A stretch of DNA of 64,000 nt from Diphasiastrum complanatum. Its lineage: Eukaryota > Streptophyta > Lycopodiopsida > Lycopodiales > Lycopodiaceae. Shown piece after piece: positions 35,208 through 45,266 of this stretch. Numbering within the stretch: position 1 is the first letter of the stretch; the number at the start of each line of letters is the position of its first letter. The stretch lies in assembly GCA_029204225.1 (NCBI GenBank), contig CM055095.1:44875446-44939445 (forward strand), given 5' to 3'. A model generated the notes under the pieces. That model was not told where the DNA came from and searched no databases. It saw only the letters and a program-made list of their open reading frames with translations. The position numbers and the translations under genes are program-made.

Positions 35208-36467
35208 ATGGGCCCAGTGGCAATTCTATGGGACATGGAAAATTGTCCAGTGCCAGGGGAGATTAATGCCGTGGATGTTGCTGGCAACCTTCGCACGGCA
35301 TTGCTACTGCATCCCGCAGCCGGAGGTTCGGTGACAATGTTTGCTGCATATGGTGACTTCAACCATTTCCCCAGAAAAATTAGGAAAGGCTGCCAAAGAA
35401 CAGGTGTGAACCTTATTGATGTGCCAAATGGAAAGAAAGATGCATCTGACAAGGCAATTCTTGTGGATATGCTCCTCTTTGCTCTCGACAATCCCCCTCC
35501 TTGTACCGTCTTCCTTATATCCGGAGATGTAGATTTTGCCTCTGCTTTACATAAGTTGGGGCTAAGGGGCTACACAATTGTTCTCGCTATTCCTTCGAGG
35601 GTGGGAGTCGCCTCCGCTTTATTTAGTGCGGGAAGGTATGTATGGGATTGGCCTAGTGTTGCCTGTGGCAAAGGTTTTGTTCTAGCGAATGCGTTTCAAG
35701 CAGGCAAGTCTTTATGTGCAGGCCATGAGATTAATTGTTGTTTTGCTCGACAAAGGGCTGGTTGGATTGCAATTGACGATTCTGACCAACCAAAACATGA
35801 GTTTGCCCTCCCGGATTCTTCACAGAGGAACATTTTGAAGAACAAAGGCTATGCTGCATTTCGGAGTCAGGATTATACTGTGGATGGCCTCAGGCCTGAG
35901 GTGTATAGAAGCTTCAAGTCGGATGCAATCATTAATGAAAGTAATTCCTATTTGCCTGAAAATGATCAACCGGTCAGTGCTGCTATTGAGTTGAGTTCTT
36001 TTAAGAAATCTCTCATTGATCGGGCTATTGGAGGGGATGCACTTCAAGAACAGAATGAGGGTGTTGAGCTGATCAATCCAAGGGTGAGTGATCGAACTTC
36101 GAGGGTTGAGCCAGGAGATCTCGGGGTCCTGAAAAGACAACTAGTCAAACTCATCAGTCGGCATGGGGGCAAGTTAAGGCTGCAACGTGTTGCAACACAA
36201 TATTGCGTGTTTTTCGGGAAACCCTTGATCATGGCCGAGTATGGATTTCCCAAGCTTGCTCGTTTGATTGGAAGGATGCCTGAGACGTTTCTCATTAAAG
36301 GAAAATGCAGTAGAAAGACTTTGCATCTAACAAAAGAAGCTATGCAATCTGCAAACAAGTACAAAGGAAAAAATGGTTGCTGGCTTAAAATCCAGCAAAC
36401 GAGAGGGAAGAAGAGGTTGCTTGCTAAATCCAGCCGACAAGCGCAGCTGTCAAAGAGCATGAAGTAG
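35208..36467 (+). CDS. NYN-domain protein with C-terminal LOTUS (OST-HTH) domain
   Basis: This 419-residue open frame has no internal breaks. Residues ~1-155 form an NYN (PIN-like) ribonuclease domain: AILWDMENCPVP with D9 and N12, AYGDFNHFP, DVPNGKKDASDKAILVDML with D81 and D87, and FLISGDVDFASAL with D107 and D109. The acidic set expected for metal-dependent RNA cleavage is therefore present. Residues ~304-375 (LGVLKRQLVKLISRHGGKLR ... YGFPKLARLI) resemble a LOTUS/OST-HTH domain, which binds RNA or partner proteins. The order is that of plant At2g15560-like and animal MARF1/limkain-b1 proteins. The ATG is the first in frame after a TAG at 35184-35186. The tail (~385-419) is basic, with a repeated LLAKSS/WLKIQQ-like motif. 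It could be a single-exon gene or a retrocopy that stayed open. A role in RNA silencing or RNA decay is inferred from the family only. Confidence 0.85.
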   Translation: MGPVAILWDMENCPVPGEINAVDVAGNLRTALLLHPAAGGSVTMFAAYGDFNHFPRKIRKGCQRTGVNLIDVPNGKKDASDKAILVDMLLFALDNPPPCTVFLISGDVDFASALHKLGLRGYTIVLAIPSRVGVASALFSAGRYVWDWPSVACGKGFVLANAFQAGKSLCAGHEINCCFARQRAGWIAIDDSDQPKHEFALPDSSQRNILKNKGYAAFRSQDYTVDGLRPEVYRSFKSDAIINESNSYLPENDQPVSAAIELSSFKKSLIDRAIGGDALQEQNEGVELINPRVSDRTSRVEPGDLGVLKRQLVKLISRHGGKLRLQRVATQYCVFFGKPLIMAEYGFPKLARLIGRMPETFLIKGKCSRKTLHLTKEAMQSANKYKGKNGCWLKIQQTRGKKRLLAKSSRQAQLSKSMK

Positions 36468-36550
36468 GACTGAGATTGGAGGCATTTAAGCGAGATTTAC
36501 AAGAATGCATGTAAGATTCTTGTTGGTAGCTTATTGACACTCTATCAAGT

Positions 36551-36731
36551 ATGATATGCGAGGCATGTGGACTACACCGCTTTAGGATATAACACCCTTG
36601 AAAGCCTTTTTGAAAAGGTAAATGATGGTACTGTTTTGAAGGAAGGAAAAGGATTAGGCAGAGAGTCTCTTATTGCAAAGTGTGCCATCATAAGGAACTT
36701 AGTGCGTGATCGGTATGCAGCTCTTGAATGA
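36551..36731 (+). other. Coding-like stretch after the NYN/LOTUS gene
   Basis: About 56 codons are open, ending in TGA. They read TALGYNTLESLFEKVNDGTV, then LGRESLIAKCAIIRNLVRD. The composition is protein-like, and an AG precedes it (ACTCTATCAAG). It might be a further exon, an older C-terminal part lost from the reading frame, or a remnant of another gene. No family is recognised. Confidence 0.3.
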
Positions 36732-36851
36732 TCGGCAACCTGGTGATTCATGAATTCGGATAGCTCACACTTCAAGAAGAGCAGATAAGGACCTCTTTGT
36801 TTCTAGTGTATCATAGGTCGAATTATGCAACCTTGATGCAAAAGCCAACGT

Positions 36852-36937
36852 CAAAAAAAGATTGACTTGAAAGACCAGCTCAAAAGCCAACCTGAGTTTG
36901 AGGAATTGAGCTGGTCTTTCAAGTCAATCTTTTTTTG
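36852..36937. repeat. Perfect 32-bp inverted repeat with 22-base loop
   Basis: Positions 36852-36883 are the exact inverse complement of 36906-36937 (32 of 32), separated by 22 bases. Arm 1 includes GATTGACTTGAAAGACCAGC. AAAAGCCAAC occurs once just before arm 1 and once at the start of the loop. RNA from either strand would form a hairpin of the size of a young microRNA or siRNA precursor. A small foldback transposon or a recent inverted duplication is equally possible. Confidence 0.9.
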
Positions 36938-38026
36938 TTTTGTATCCAGATCTAGTACTCAAATTTACTTGTAGTTTGGAGAGAACTGATCTTGCATCTT
37001 ATTCTCCATATGTTCATGCTTGATTTGTGCTCCTTGACGTTGGGCTGGCACATCCTTTTCAAGAATATGGACATTAATGCAGATATACTTGACACACTTC
37101 ATGGTGGCTCGGAATTATGGAGAACCAACACAAGAAGTATCAAAAGCTCCTCATCTGTTAGCCGTAGAATCAGTACCACATAATCCTTAAGCTTGGAGTT
37201 GTGATACAATCTTGAAGGCCCACACCTCTACTAATCCACCTTGTAATTAGCTAACTTCAGCTATGTGCGAGATACAAATTGTCCAGAAGAAGTACATAGA
37301 GTTAATCAAAGAGATGATCTGATGTCCATGCTCCAATATTCGTATGTAGTAGTCCTCCAATAAGTGGTGAGTTGGTCACAACTTCCTCCTCTTTCATTGA
37401 GGTCAAGAGTTTGATTCTAATCCACAAAACAAATTAGAGATGTATTGACAAGCTTGCTTAAATAGTATTTGGTTACTTGAATGTACTTCATACTTTTGAC
37501 ATCTTTTGCTTATGCTTGGTGATGTTACCCAGTAGTTATTCTGATACCTTTTGTTTGTCATTCCCTAAGTTTGTAGAATTGAGCTAGCCTTTGGCCCTTT
37601 GCTAGGTGTCACTTTCCTTTGCTTTCTAAAGGGTAGTAGGCTCTTGAACATGTATGATACTTGCATCGATGCATAATTGGCTTCAAAGTTTGTAGATTTT
37701 TTCTTCTCTCTAGTAGACTTTGTAGCACAATGGAGAGTATGTGACCCATGGAATTGTCAAGGTTTTTCTCTTTTTTCCTAGGCTTGTGTTTTGCCAGCAT
37801 TTTCTCTATTCTCTCTTTCAAGAAAATCTCCATTCGAAAGTATTATAACAATCTCATTTTCTGCTTATTATTGTCCTTCAAGATTAAGTGCTCAAATGCG
37901 AGCAGCTGGCTTGCAATGTTGGCCAGAATCGGACCTGTTGGCAAAAGAAAAAACATGGCACATGTAAGACCCCTCGAATTCACACACTACCAATGAGTAC
38001 AATACTGCAGTAACATTGCTACCAAC
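36938..38026. other. Intergenic stretch, no gene seen
   Basis: Only short frames (up to about 82 codons) without family features. There is no LTR end except at the right boundary. Confidence 0.6.
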
Positions 38027-38679
38027 TGTGAAAAATTGTCAACTAGTAGTATTTTCCTAACTTGAGATTTTGTAGGCCTATGGCCAAATAAAAGTTAGAG
38101 ATAGGTTCATACATGTATGTAGAGGCCCAAAGTATGTGTACACTACTTTTGAGGTCACATTAATTAGAGGAGGTCGAGTGTGGAGCTCTTCTATTGGCTC
38201 ATAATTTGGTGCATTCCTATTTGACCAAATTTCTAGGTATATGGGTGAATCCTATTGGACCCCAATTTTAGCCTATCATAAGACAAGTGGCCAAGAGGCA
38301 CTATGGCTGCTATAAATAGCCATCTCCACGAGTATGTGAACATCTCATTTTCATTCTATTGAATGAATGTTATGCTCTTTGAAGATCCATCTTCTTCTCT
38401 CTCACTTTTTTGTTCATATCTTGCATTCTAGCCACTAGAATTGTGATTTCTTTGTTGCTATGGCTTCACACGTGTGAAATGCAGGTTGTAGGCTCTGAAG
38501 TACGGACAGGGACAGCAAGTTTCTGTTTGTGGAAGCTTATGATCAGATTTTGATGTTTAGTTGATGTTTAGTATGCTTAACATCACAATTTCTATCATTT
38601 TTTCAATCTAGATGTGCATAACTTCCATGGCCAAGATCTTTATGAAACTTTAGCATCTTTTGGATCTGAGTTTTTCACA
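38027..38679 (+). repeat. Solo copia LTR with 5-bp target duplication
   Basis: This 653-bp LTR begins TGTGAAAAATTG and ends TTTTTCACA. CCAAC flanks it on both sides (38022-38026 and 38680-38684). It is related to the family A LTR: both contain CACACGTGTGAAAT followed by GTACGGACAG, and a TATA-like GCTATAAATAG lies near 38310. A solo LTR forms when the two LTRs of an inserted element recombine and the body is lost. Confidence 0.93.
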
Positions 38680-38684
38680 CCAAC

Positions 38685-39240
38685 CGATTTCTCACATGTA
38701 CTTGGTACGGGCCATACGCGCTCCGTGTACTCCACCCATCCCCGGTGTTGCTCCGGATCGTCCCTTTCTCGGGTAGAGCACCACAAGGGGTGCAACATGT
38801 GGGCTACGGCGTGGATGGGTCGGTGGAAGTACTCCCATCTGGCCTCCCAGATATGTGAGATCTCGCGCCTCCTACAGCAGACAAATCACAACAATCACTA
38901 AACCATAGCATAGAAGCTGGCACCATAGACACCACCTCCGTATCGCCGAGTAGATGCCTGCCAACTATTCACTTGTGAAGATCGGATGCCCACAACTCTC
39001 AGAAAAAAAATTTGCCTCCTCCACTGCTGGCGCGGTTCTGTCCGCAAGGAGGAGGCCCGAAATCAGGTAAGTCGTTTTTTTTACACGATTCTGAAGCACA
39101 ATTCGCTGCAGCGAATTGCGATTCGCAAATTCGCGATTTGCGAATCGCGAAGCCAGCGAATCGTGATTCAGGGCATCTATGATTAGAAAACAAGAACGAT
39201 GTGGTATTGTACCACAAAGGCCTTGCCATGTCATATTGTC
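38685..39240. other. GC-rich island with strong palindromes
   Basis: This stretch is markedly GC-rich compared with its neighbours. It contains a consensus-like splice donor (CAGGTAAGT at 39064-39072 on the plus strand) and a palindrome cluster at 39100-39148. No frame matches a protein I know. It could be a host CpG-rich gene remnant or part of an unrecognised element. Confidence 0.5.
39100..39148. repeat. Two adjoining palindromes (TTCGC/GCGAA)
   Basis: AATTCGCTGCAGCGAATT (39100-39117) is a perfect 18-bp palindrome. Directly beside it GCGATTCGCAAAT (39118-39130) and ATTTGCGAATCGC (39136-39148) are exact inverse complements with a 5-base loop. Similar TTGCGAATC motifs occur in the family B copia LTRs near 4580 and 10815-10875. 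Confidence 0.92.
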
Positions 39241-40825
39241 ATATTTTTACTCTATGTCAATCTTACAATTTTGGTATTAATTTTGTGATATTCATAAGTT
39301 TTTTGTTAGATACCAAATCATTGTCTTCATTCAAATTTACAAAACCTACAATTTTGGTATCAGTTTTGTGATAGGCATAAGTTTCTTGTTAGTTGCAAAA
39401 TTTGTCTTCATAAGTTTCTTGTTAGTTGCCAAATCATTGTCTTCGTTCAAATCTACAAGTTTAGCAAAAGTAATCAAAATTAACAATTGCAATCTGTCAT
39501 GTGCCAATCTTAGCATTACTACACCTAATCATCTTTTTCTCACCAAAAAGAAGGCGATTTGAGATTAAAAATAAATTTTCGAAGTTTTAAGTTTGATGGA
39601 GATACTAGTAAAGTAGAGAATCTACTTGCATGGATTATGAATCTTGATATTATTTGTGAAGAAATTAGATAGTCCAATTATTATAAATGATGTAGAAAAA
39701 GTGTATCAACCCACACACTCACTTTATAGCATAGGCCAATGCAGTCCTTGTTTTGAAGGTGATGGCCAGAAACCAACAAAATTGCACTCTTGGGTAAAAT
39801 TTTAGTTTGCCAACCTAGGTGCCATGCCTAGGATTTCAACCTACAAGGCCACCTGCTTCAAGTTTATTGCCTCACTTCCATTTCTCAAATTCACTTGTTT
39901 GGCATCAATATAGACCTAGTGGACATTTTGCAATGATATCCATATTGAATCACTCAAGCATTCAAATCAGGTTGTCTACCATTATAATTAGCAAACTATA
40001 AAATGAACTGCTTGACACTAATACCACTCCATACTATCATGTCAATAGACTATAGTGGCATGTGGAAGTCGACTCAAAAAAATTGTTTTAGGGATGAAAA
40101 CACCAAACCATGTAAAGAACTATTATTTGATCTCATTGAACTCCTAGACCCATATCGACATCGCAAACAAATCCAATGGACTTCCATGAATTATTTTGAT
40201 GCCTCATACGTCAAAATCTATAGGGAGTTTCCTTGTCCACCCTCAAACCCCAATTCTAAGCACATGCAAAGCAATCAAGATATGAAGAAAATTCTTCTTT
40301 CATGTCACACATAAGTTCGTTAGAATAAAGCCTAGATTCATAATATTATGCATGCTACAATCATGGTCTAACAATAACATCCACTAATCCTAAGTCTCCA
40401 CATGTTCAGGCTTACCTTTCTCTCTCTTTCTTTTTTTCTCTCACAAAGATAGCAGCAACAATCAAATTCAACAAATATTAAAATAACAAAAACATATGAG
40501 AGATGGAGGAAGAGGAAAAACAAGGACATCAAATTTCCAAGATGGTAGAGGTTCCACCTTCTTTGATTGAACATAAAAAATCAATTGCAATGTACCACTA
40601 TTTATAGTGGATTTTGGGCACTTGGCCTCAATGGCTATTGACCAATTTCTAGCTCCCTTACTATTCAGATTTGAATTTTGGTGGGAATGGACCCTCCATT
40701 CACTAACTGGACTTTAGGCCTCTAAACCATCTACTCTTGCAAATAGCCTAAAAGTCTCCTTTATTGCTATTTGATCAAAAAACAATGTGATCACTGGGTT
40801 GGACTTACACACGTAGGGTGCCAAT
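39241..40825. other. Intergenic stretch, no gene identified
   Basis: The longest frames (40003-40314 plus, 103 codons) have no recognisable domain. Near 39310-39450 the phrase GATA.GCATAAG plus TTTCTTGTTAGTTGC is repeated three times in diverged form. On the minus strand a CTATAAATAG TATA-like box near 40603 is followed by a pyrimidine-rich leader, so a decayed LTR promoter is possible. Confidence 0.45.
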
Positions 40826-41500
40826 AGTTAGAATCAAAGTAGAACTACTGTGATACTGTCATGTGGGCTCAATTAGTGGATTAGGACCAGTTGGCCTTGC
40901 CACGAGGCAAGTTGACGGGACACATGTCCTGTCAACAGTAACCTGGGCCATGCATGGGTTGCCAAAGAAGAACCTATATGTATGGTGTACTTTGTTTTTG
41001 AAAATATAGTTGCTATGTGAGTTTGGTGTGGGAGAGTGCTTTCTGTGTGGGTGTTACCGTGTTTCTTTATCTGTGATCCTATTTTAAGTGAATTTTAATT
41101 TGGTATAAGAGCCTGATAGGGATTGTACATAGTGAAGACTCTATGATAGTTGTTGAAGAGAGCTTCGGGAGAACATTTTTTCGAAAGTTTGGGGTTTACA
41201 ACGGTTAGAGAGCAGAAAGTGAAGCACCGGTGCATTGCTTCGGGCATACGGAGTCTTGCCTAACTTAGTACATGGATCCTTTGCCTATGCATAACAACAG
41301 ATAGCATCAAAAAGTGGTGAAAACCGCAAATTTTGCAATTAGTTTGTGAAAAAGATAGAATCGACGATATTTTCATTGTTCATGGACCGTTTTGGATGTC
41401 GTAAGGACATGAAGGTAGTCGTTCTAAGCCATTGGTTAGCCATGGAGAGACTCCAAGCTTTCTGTCAGAGAATTGCTCACTATTGGAGAACCTTGCAGTT
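40826..41500 (+). mobile_element. LTR element F2: LTR, primer site and leader
   Basis: Second copy of family F. The LTR is at 40826-41100 (about 275 bp), the primer-binding site TGGTATAAGAGC at 41101-41112, and about 390 bp of leader follows, collinear with 22382-22787. Shared blocks include GGATTAGGACCAGTTGGCCT and GGCCATGCATGGGTTGCCAA. No gag follows. It is a broken fossil. Confidence 0.75.
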
Positions 41501-41734
41501 TTTCAAGCAAAAGTGAAAAAAAAAAAAAAAAACTACTTTTCTAGGTTGGCCTTATCTCACCAATTTTCCATGGTTTTTTTGCCAATTGAAGGCTCTACGG
41601 TTTCATAATGACTAGAGCGACCTTAGTCTAAGGATCTGATTGCACCCAAAAAAGATGAGGTAGATCAAGGCAAAAGTGGCCTTGGAGGGCGCAACCGCCA
41701 TAGTTGTAGAAATTGCTTCAACCCAAAATTTTTT

Positions 41735-41935
41735 GGGTAACTGAGTATTAGACATCATGGATCATGCTGCTTCCAACAGTATTCGATTCTTTCTTTCAGC
41801 CACTCACTTATGTTGTGGTGTGTAGCTGGCAGTGAACTGATGGTGCACGATGCATGAAGATAGGTAGTCCCCCATTTCATCAGACATATACTCTCCCCTA
41901 GAATCAGACTGCAGGGTCTTGATCCTCTGCTATAT
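41735..41935 (-). pseudogene. Copia integrase fragment, minus strand
   Basis: The minus strand carries integrase pieces reading TLQSDSRGEYMSDEMGDYL, then VHHQFTASYTPQHK and VAERKNRILLEAA. These are the acidic block and the NG.AERKNR block that precede the end of the copia integrase core. The orientation is opposite to the RNase H fragment on its right, so it comes from a different insertion. It is broken. Confidence 0.75.
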
Positions 41936-41955
41936 CCATCCTAGATAGATTTAGG

Positions 41956-42408
41956 ATGAAGAATTGTAAAGGCATTGAGACTCCAACGGAGCAACATGTA
42001 AAAGCATCTATTGATGTTGATGAAGCATCCTTTGAGGACATCACTTTATATAGAAGGCTTATAGGCTCCTTAATCTATCTGACTATAACTAGACCTGATC
42101 TTAGTTATAGTGTTGGAAAGTTAATCCAATTCATGCAAAGTCCCTTGGTATCACGTTGGAAAATGGCCAAAAGAGTCATAAGATATATCTCATCATCTAG
42201 GAATTTTGGCATATTGTACAATGGGACTAATCTTGGCTTAAGAGCCTATAGTGACTCGGATTTTGTGGGTGACAAAGTGGATCGAAAGTCTACAAGTACA
42301 TTTGCTACTTTCTTATGTGATGGAATAGTATCATGGCTTTCCAAAAAGCAAGATACAATTTTCTTATCTTCCATAGAATCTGAGGATAAGGCCTTGACAT
42401 CAACATGA
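41956..42408 (+). CDS. Copia RNase H region (element C)
   Basis: A 150-codon open stretch. It reads KNCKGIETPTEQHVKASID, YRRLIGSLIYLTITRPDLSY, SVGKLIQFMQSPLVSRWKMA, NFGILYNGTNLGLRAYSDSD, VDRKSTSTFATFL and VSWLSKKQDTIFLSS. This spans the connection between reverse transcriptase and RNase H in Ty1/copia polyproteins. RNase H blocks continue to the right (YCDNQSVQSLSTNPTFYAGS, KHIEIAHHFVRE near 42480-42590). Confidence 0.87.
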   Translation: MKNCKGIETPTEQHVKASIDVDEASFEDITLYRRLIGSLIYLTITRPDLSYSVGKLIQFMQSPLVSRWKMAKRVIRYISSSRNFGILYNGTNLGLRAYSDSDFVGDKVDRKSTSTFATFLCDGIVSWLSKKQDTIFLSSIESEDKALTST

Positions 42409-42651
42409 AAGGAGGTCTTATGGCTCAAGAGGCTATTGGTGGAGCTTCATGTCATGGAGGAGGAAGTGCCTATCATCTATTGTGACAACCAATCAGTCCA
42501 ATCACTTTCTACTAATCCTACATTCTATGCAGGGAGCAAGCACATCGAGATTGCTCATCATTTTGTGAGGGAAAAGGTGTTTGTTAAGCTAAGACCTTCA
42601 ATTGGAGTAATTGATAAAAGTATCATAATTTCCAAAGCTAGATTTGAGGAG

Positions 42652-43013
42652 TGTGAAAAATTGCCCATGTTGGCAAATTTAGCTATGTCAAATACTGTAA
42701 ATTATGTACATAGTGGGTCCCACACATGTTAAGCCATGGAGCCGCTTGGAAAACCTACCCTAGTGTAGGTTAGATCAACTCTAAAGAGTAGGTCAAGTCA
42801 ATTTGGTAGTGATTCATACTTTATAGGATCTAATTCCTAGATTTGTGGTGGAGATTAACCAACTAGCCACCTACTTGGCATGACTCTTGGAATGAGGCTA
42901 GGTTGGAAAATTAGGTGTCTAGTTTTTGCAATAGATTGATTAGCAAACACCCAATCACTCTTGTGGATCTTGTGTAGATCTTTTTTAGGGTCCTAAAACA
43001 CTGTACTTTCACA
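42652..43013 (+). repeat. Family C copia LTR
   Basis: This 362-bp LTR starts TGTGAAAAATTG and ends ACTTTCACA, with a 7-bp terminal inverted repeat (TGTGAAA/TTTCACA). It directly follows the RNase H remnant. The termini resemble family A, but the body does not. Confidence 0.8.
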
Positions 43014-43300
43014 CCATCATTGCAAACAACTGAGAAGGCGGAAGTCCAAAAGACAAATTGCCATTATAAGTTTCTGGAATTTCTTGCACCACAAGTGAAA
43101 CTCCACACATATCAAACAATTTTTTTTGTTTACTTGACAATGGAAGAGTTTCAATGAGCTTTGAAATTCTCCATTCTTGTATATGTGCTACATCTTTTGA
43201 CGTAAAATCATTTCGTCCACAATCTCGACCACACTATCATCATTGTCCGAAGTAGTAAGATGATCAATGGTCCACATTGGATACATTCTAGAACTAAACA
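43014..43300 (-). pseudogene. Coding-like stretch beside the family C LTR, minus strand
   Basis: About 64 codons are open on the minus strand and end at the LTR border. They read DVAHIQEWRISKLIETLPLS, then KQKKLFDMCGVSLVVQEIPE and YNGNLSFGLPPSQLFAMM. Further upstream a second frame reads TSDNDDSVVEIVDEMIL, so the two frames may be parts of one old gene out of register. I do not recognise a family. It is either host DNA into which element C inserted or part of the neighbouring CACTA element. Confidence 0.4.
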
Positions 43301-44299
43301 ACAAGGCGCTCAAGTTTTAGTATTGTTTTTAGCGTTTTTTGAAAGATAGAATTGAACATGGGGTGCAAGGGGAGCGAAACCCTCGAGCCTCGGGTCTGTC
43401 CGTTGACCTTGGAAGAAGCCTTGTAACTTTGAATGATTTTTCAAAAGAATTATATCGGGGGTTATTTCGAGGTCCTGGAGATTTTAAAACACCCAAAATC
43501 AATCTGCTTTCCGAGAGTTATATTGAGTGTTATAATGAGGTCAGAGACGTTTCAATTTACTCTGCTAATTGATGGTAATACTGAGACTGATGAAAAATAT
43601 GGCACCTCGATATAAGCCTCGTAATGTTACAGAATGCAAATGGATTTTGAAAATTGTTGTTTATTAGCACATTGAATTACATTTTCTATCAACATTAGGG
43701 GCCATATACACAGTGAAAATAGAAAATTATGTATCACAACAATATCATAATCACAATTTGTGTATTCACGTGCATCGACTTTTGGTTTGATGTCGCATAG
43801 TCAAATAATAAAGTACAATTGCATATGTGAGCAATGTGATTAATATTACAATAAGTTGCAATACATCATACTGTCTCACTTATTCATTTCCTCTTTATCA
43901 TTTGTCGCATCATCATGCAACAAATCCGCCAAACCAAACGATTCTATCTTTAATTCTACCTAGACATCTCCTACAGTTTCGTTATTAATAGGTTGATCCT
44001 CACAAGTTGATGGCGATGGTGACAATGAGAACAATCGAGAAGTTGTGTCATGCGATATCGATCCATCTGGTGATGATGCATCACTATCAAAATCATCGTT
44101 TGCACGTCCTTTGAAAATGTGTCATCTTCATCATCATGATCTTGTTCATGTGCATCAGTTGGCAGTCGCATGTCCTCCATGACATCTCTGTCCTCAAAAA
44201 TTCTTTTACTTCAAGGAGTGACTTGAATCATGTGCCACAATCTGGGATCTGAATAGTCGGGGTGAAAAAACACTTGTAGTTGATCAATGTTACCATAAA

Positions 44300-44700
44300 C
44301 ATTAACTCATTAGTATCTATGTTACAATTGTTTGGGTATACGCACATAACAATTTTTGTATACTCAAAGTCAATTGATTGACATAAAAAAAGCATTGACT
44401 ATTTGACTCACATTATTGAGGAAAAACAAACGTATCACTTTGATCTATTCAAAGCTTGGTGGAGTCAATGGCAAAATAACCATTATCATCTTTCCTCACA
44501 ATCGTTGTTAGGACCGTTACAAATAACTTTAGACCATTTTACATCAAATATGAAAAAGTTGAATTGCCTAAATTCAACTTCTAAAATTTCATTAATGGTC
44601 CTACAATAATCAAGTTGAGAAGAGAGTAGATTGGTGTCAACCGTGCTTTTGCTCAAATCTCTTGGGTCATATTTGCCATGACTCCACAATCCTATGTGTT
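44300..44700 (-). pseudogene. CACTA transposase DUF4216-like region
   Basis: The minus-strand open stretch at 44486-44689 reads VDTNLLSSQLDYCRTINEIL, EVEFRQFNFFIFDVKWSKVI. This fits DUF4216 (consensus Y.G.I.EI.EL.Y....V.LFKC.W.D). Continuing to lower coordinates, decayed frames include NGYFAIDSTKL, FVFPQ, FYVNQLTLSIQKLLCAY and FFHPDYSDPRLWHMIQVTP-like phrases, as expected downstream. Stop codons interrupt this tail (for example after STKL and after FPQ). Confidence 0.6.
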
Positions 44701-44884
44701 TCTATTTTTATCAATGTGCTCCATATGGAAATGCCGTCCATGCGTCCACAATGCATTGTATTTTTTTGTACGAGGAAGAACAAAATGTGTTAGAGAAATA
44801 ATGAATCTTGATCGATGACGTCATATTCCAAGCTATATTAACTACATCACACGATATCAATCAAATACATAAAAATGGTTAAAC

Positions 44885-44964
44885 ATGTGAACAATTTACA
44901 TAGCTTACATGACCCCTCTCTCTCTCTCTCTCAACAATTTACATAGCTTACATGACCCCCCCCC

Positions 44965-45018
<54 letters not shown>
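44885..45018. repeat. Duplicated flank with C-run and CT microsatellite
   Basis: AACAATTTACATAGCTTACA plus TGACCCC occurs at about 44890-44916 and again at about 44931-44957. Each is followed by CT repeats, the second after a run of about 20 C. The unit therefore seems to have duplicated with its microsatellite, probably by slippage or unequal exchange. Confidence 0.9.
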
Positions 45019-45021
<3 letters not shown>

Positions 45022-45266
45022 ACTTCCTCGTAGTCTGCCATGGCTTGTCTAAGGGCATCGCGTAGCCAATTAAGTGTCATGTCCTTGGGTAGAAGGGCAA
45101 GGTCATGTGGGTATGGTTGCCTTCTATGCCCTCTCATGAATGTGGCTAGCAGTTGTTCTATGAGCTTAGGCCTCTTCATATCTCGAAATCCACTTTTGCA
45201 TTTCTTCACTATTAAGAATTCAAAACTTATTCACCTTCTCCCTAAAGGACTCAATCATTTTCTTAA

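Larger units (their letters stand above)
41956..43013 (+). mobile_element. Ty1/copia element C: RNase H end and 3' LTR
   Basis: The 3' end of a copia element: RNase H coding remnants (41956-42600), a short GAGGAG purine stretch and an LTR (42652-43013). The sequence differs from families A, B and D. The 5' part is missing, so it is a broken fossil. Confidence 0.85.

Noticed and set aside
40003-40314. 103-codon frame (MNCLTLIPLHTIM...) considered as a gene
   Set aside because: No domain, no coding-like codon pattern, and it lies in a long stretch without other gene signals.
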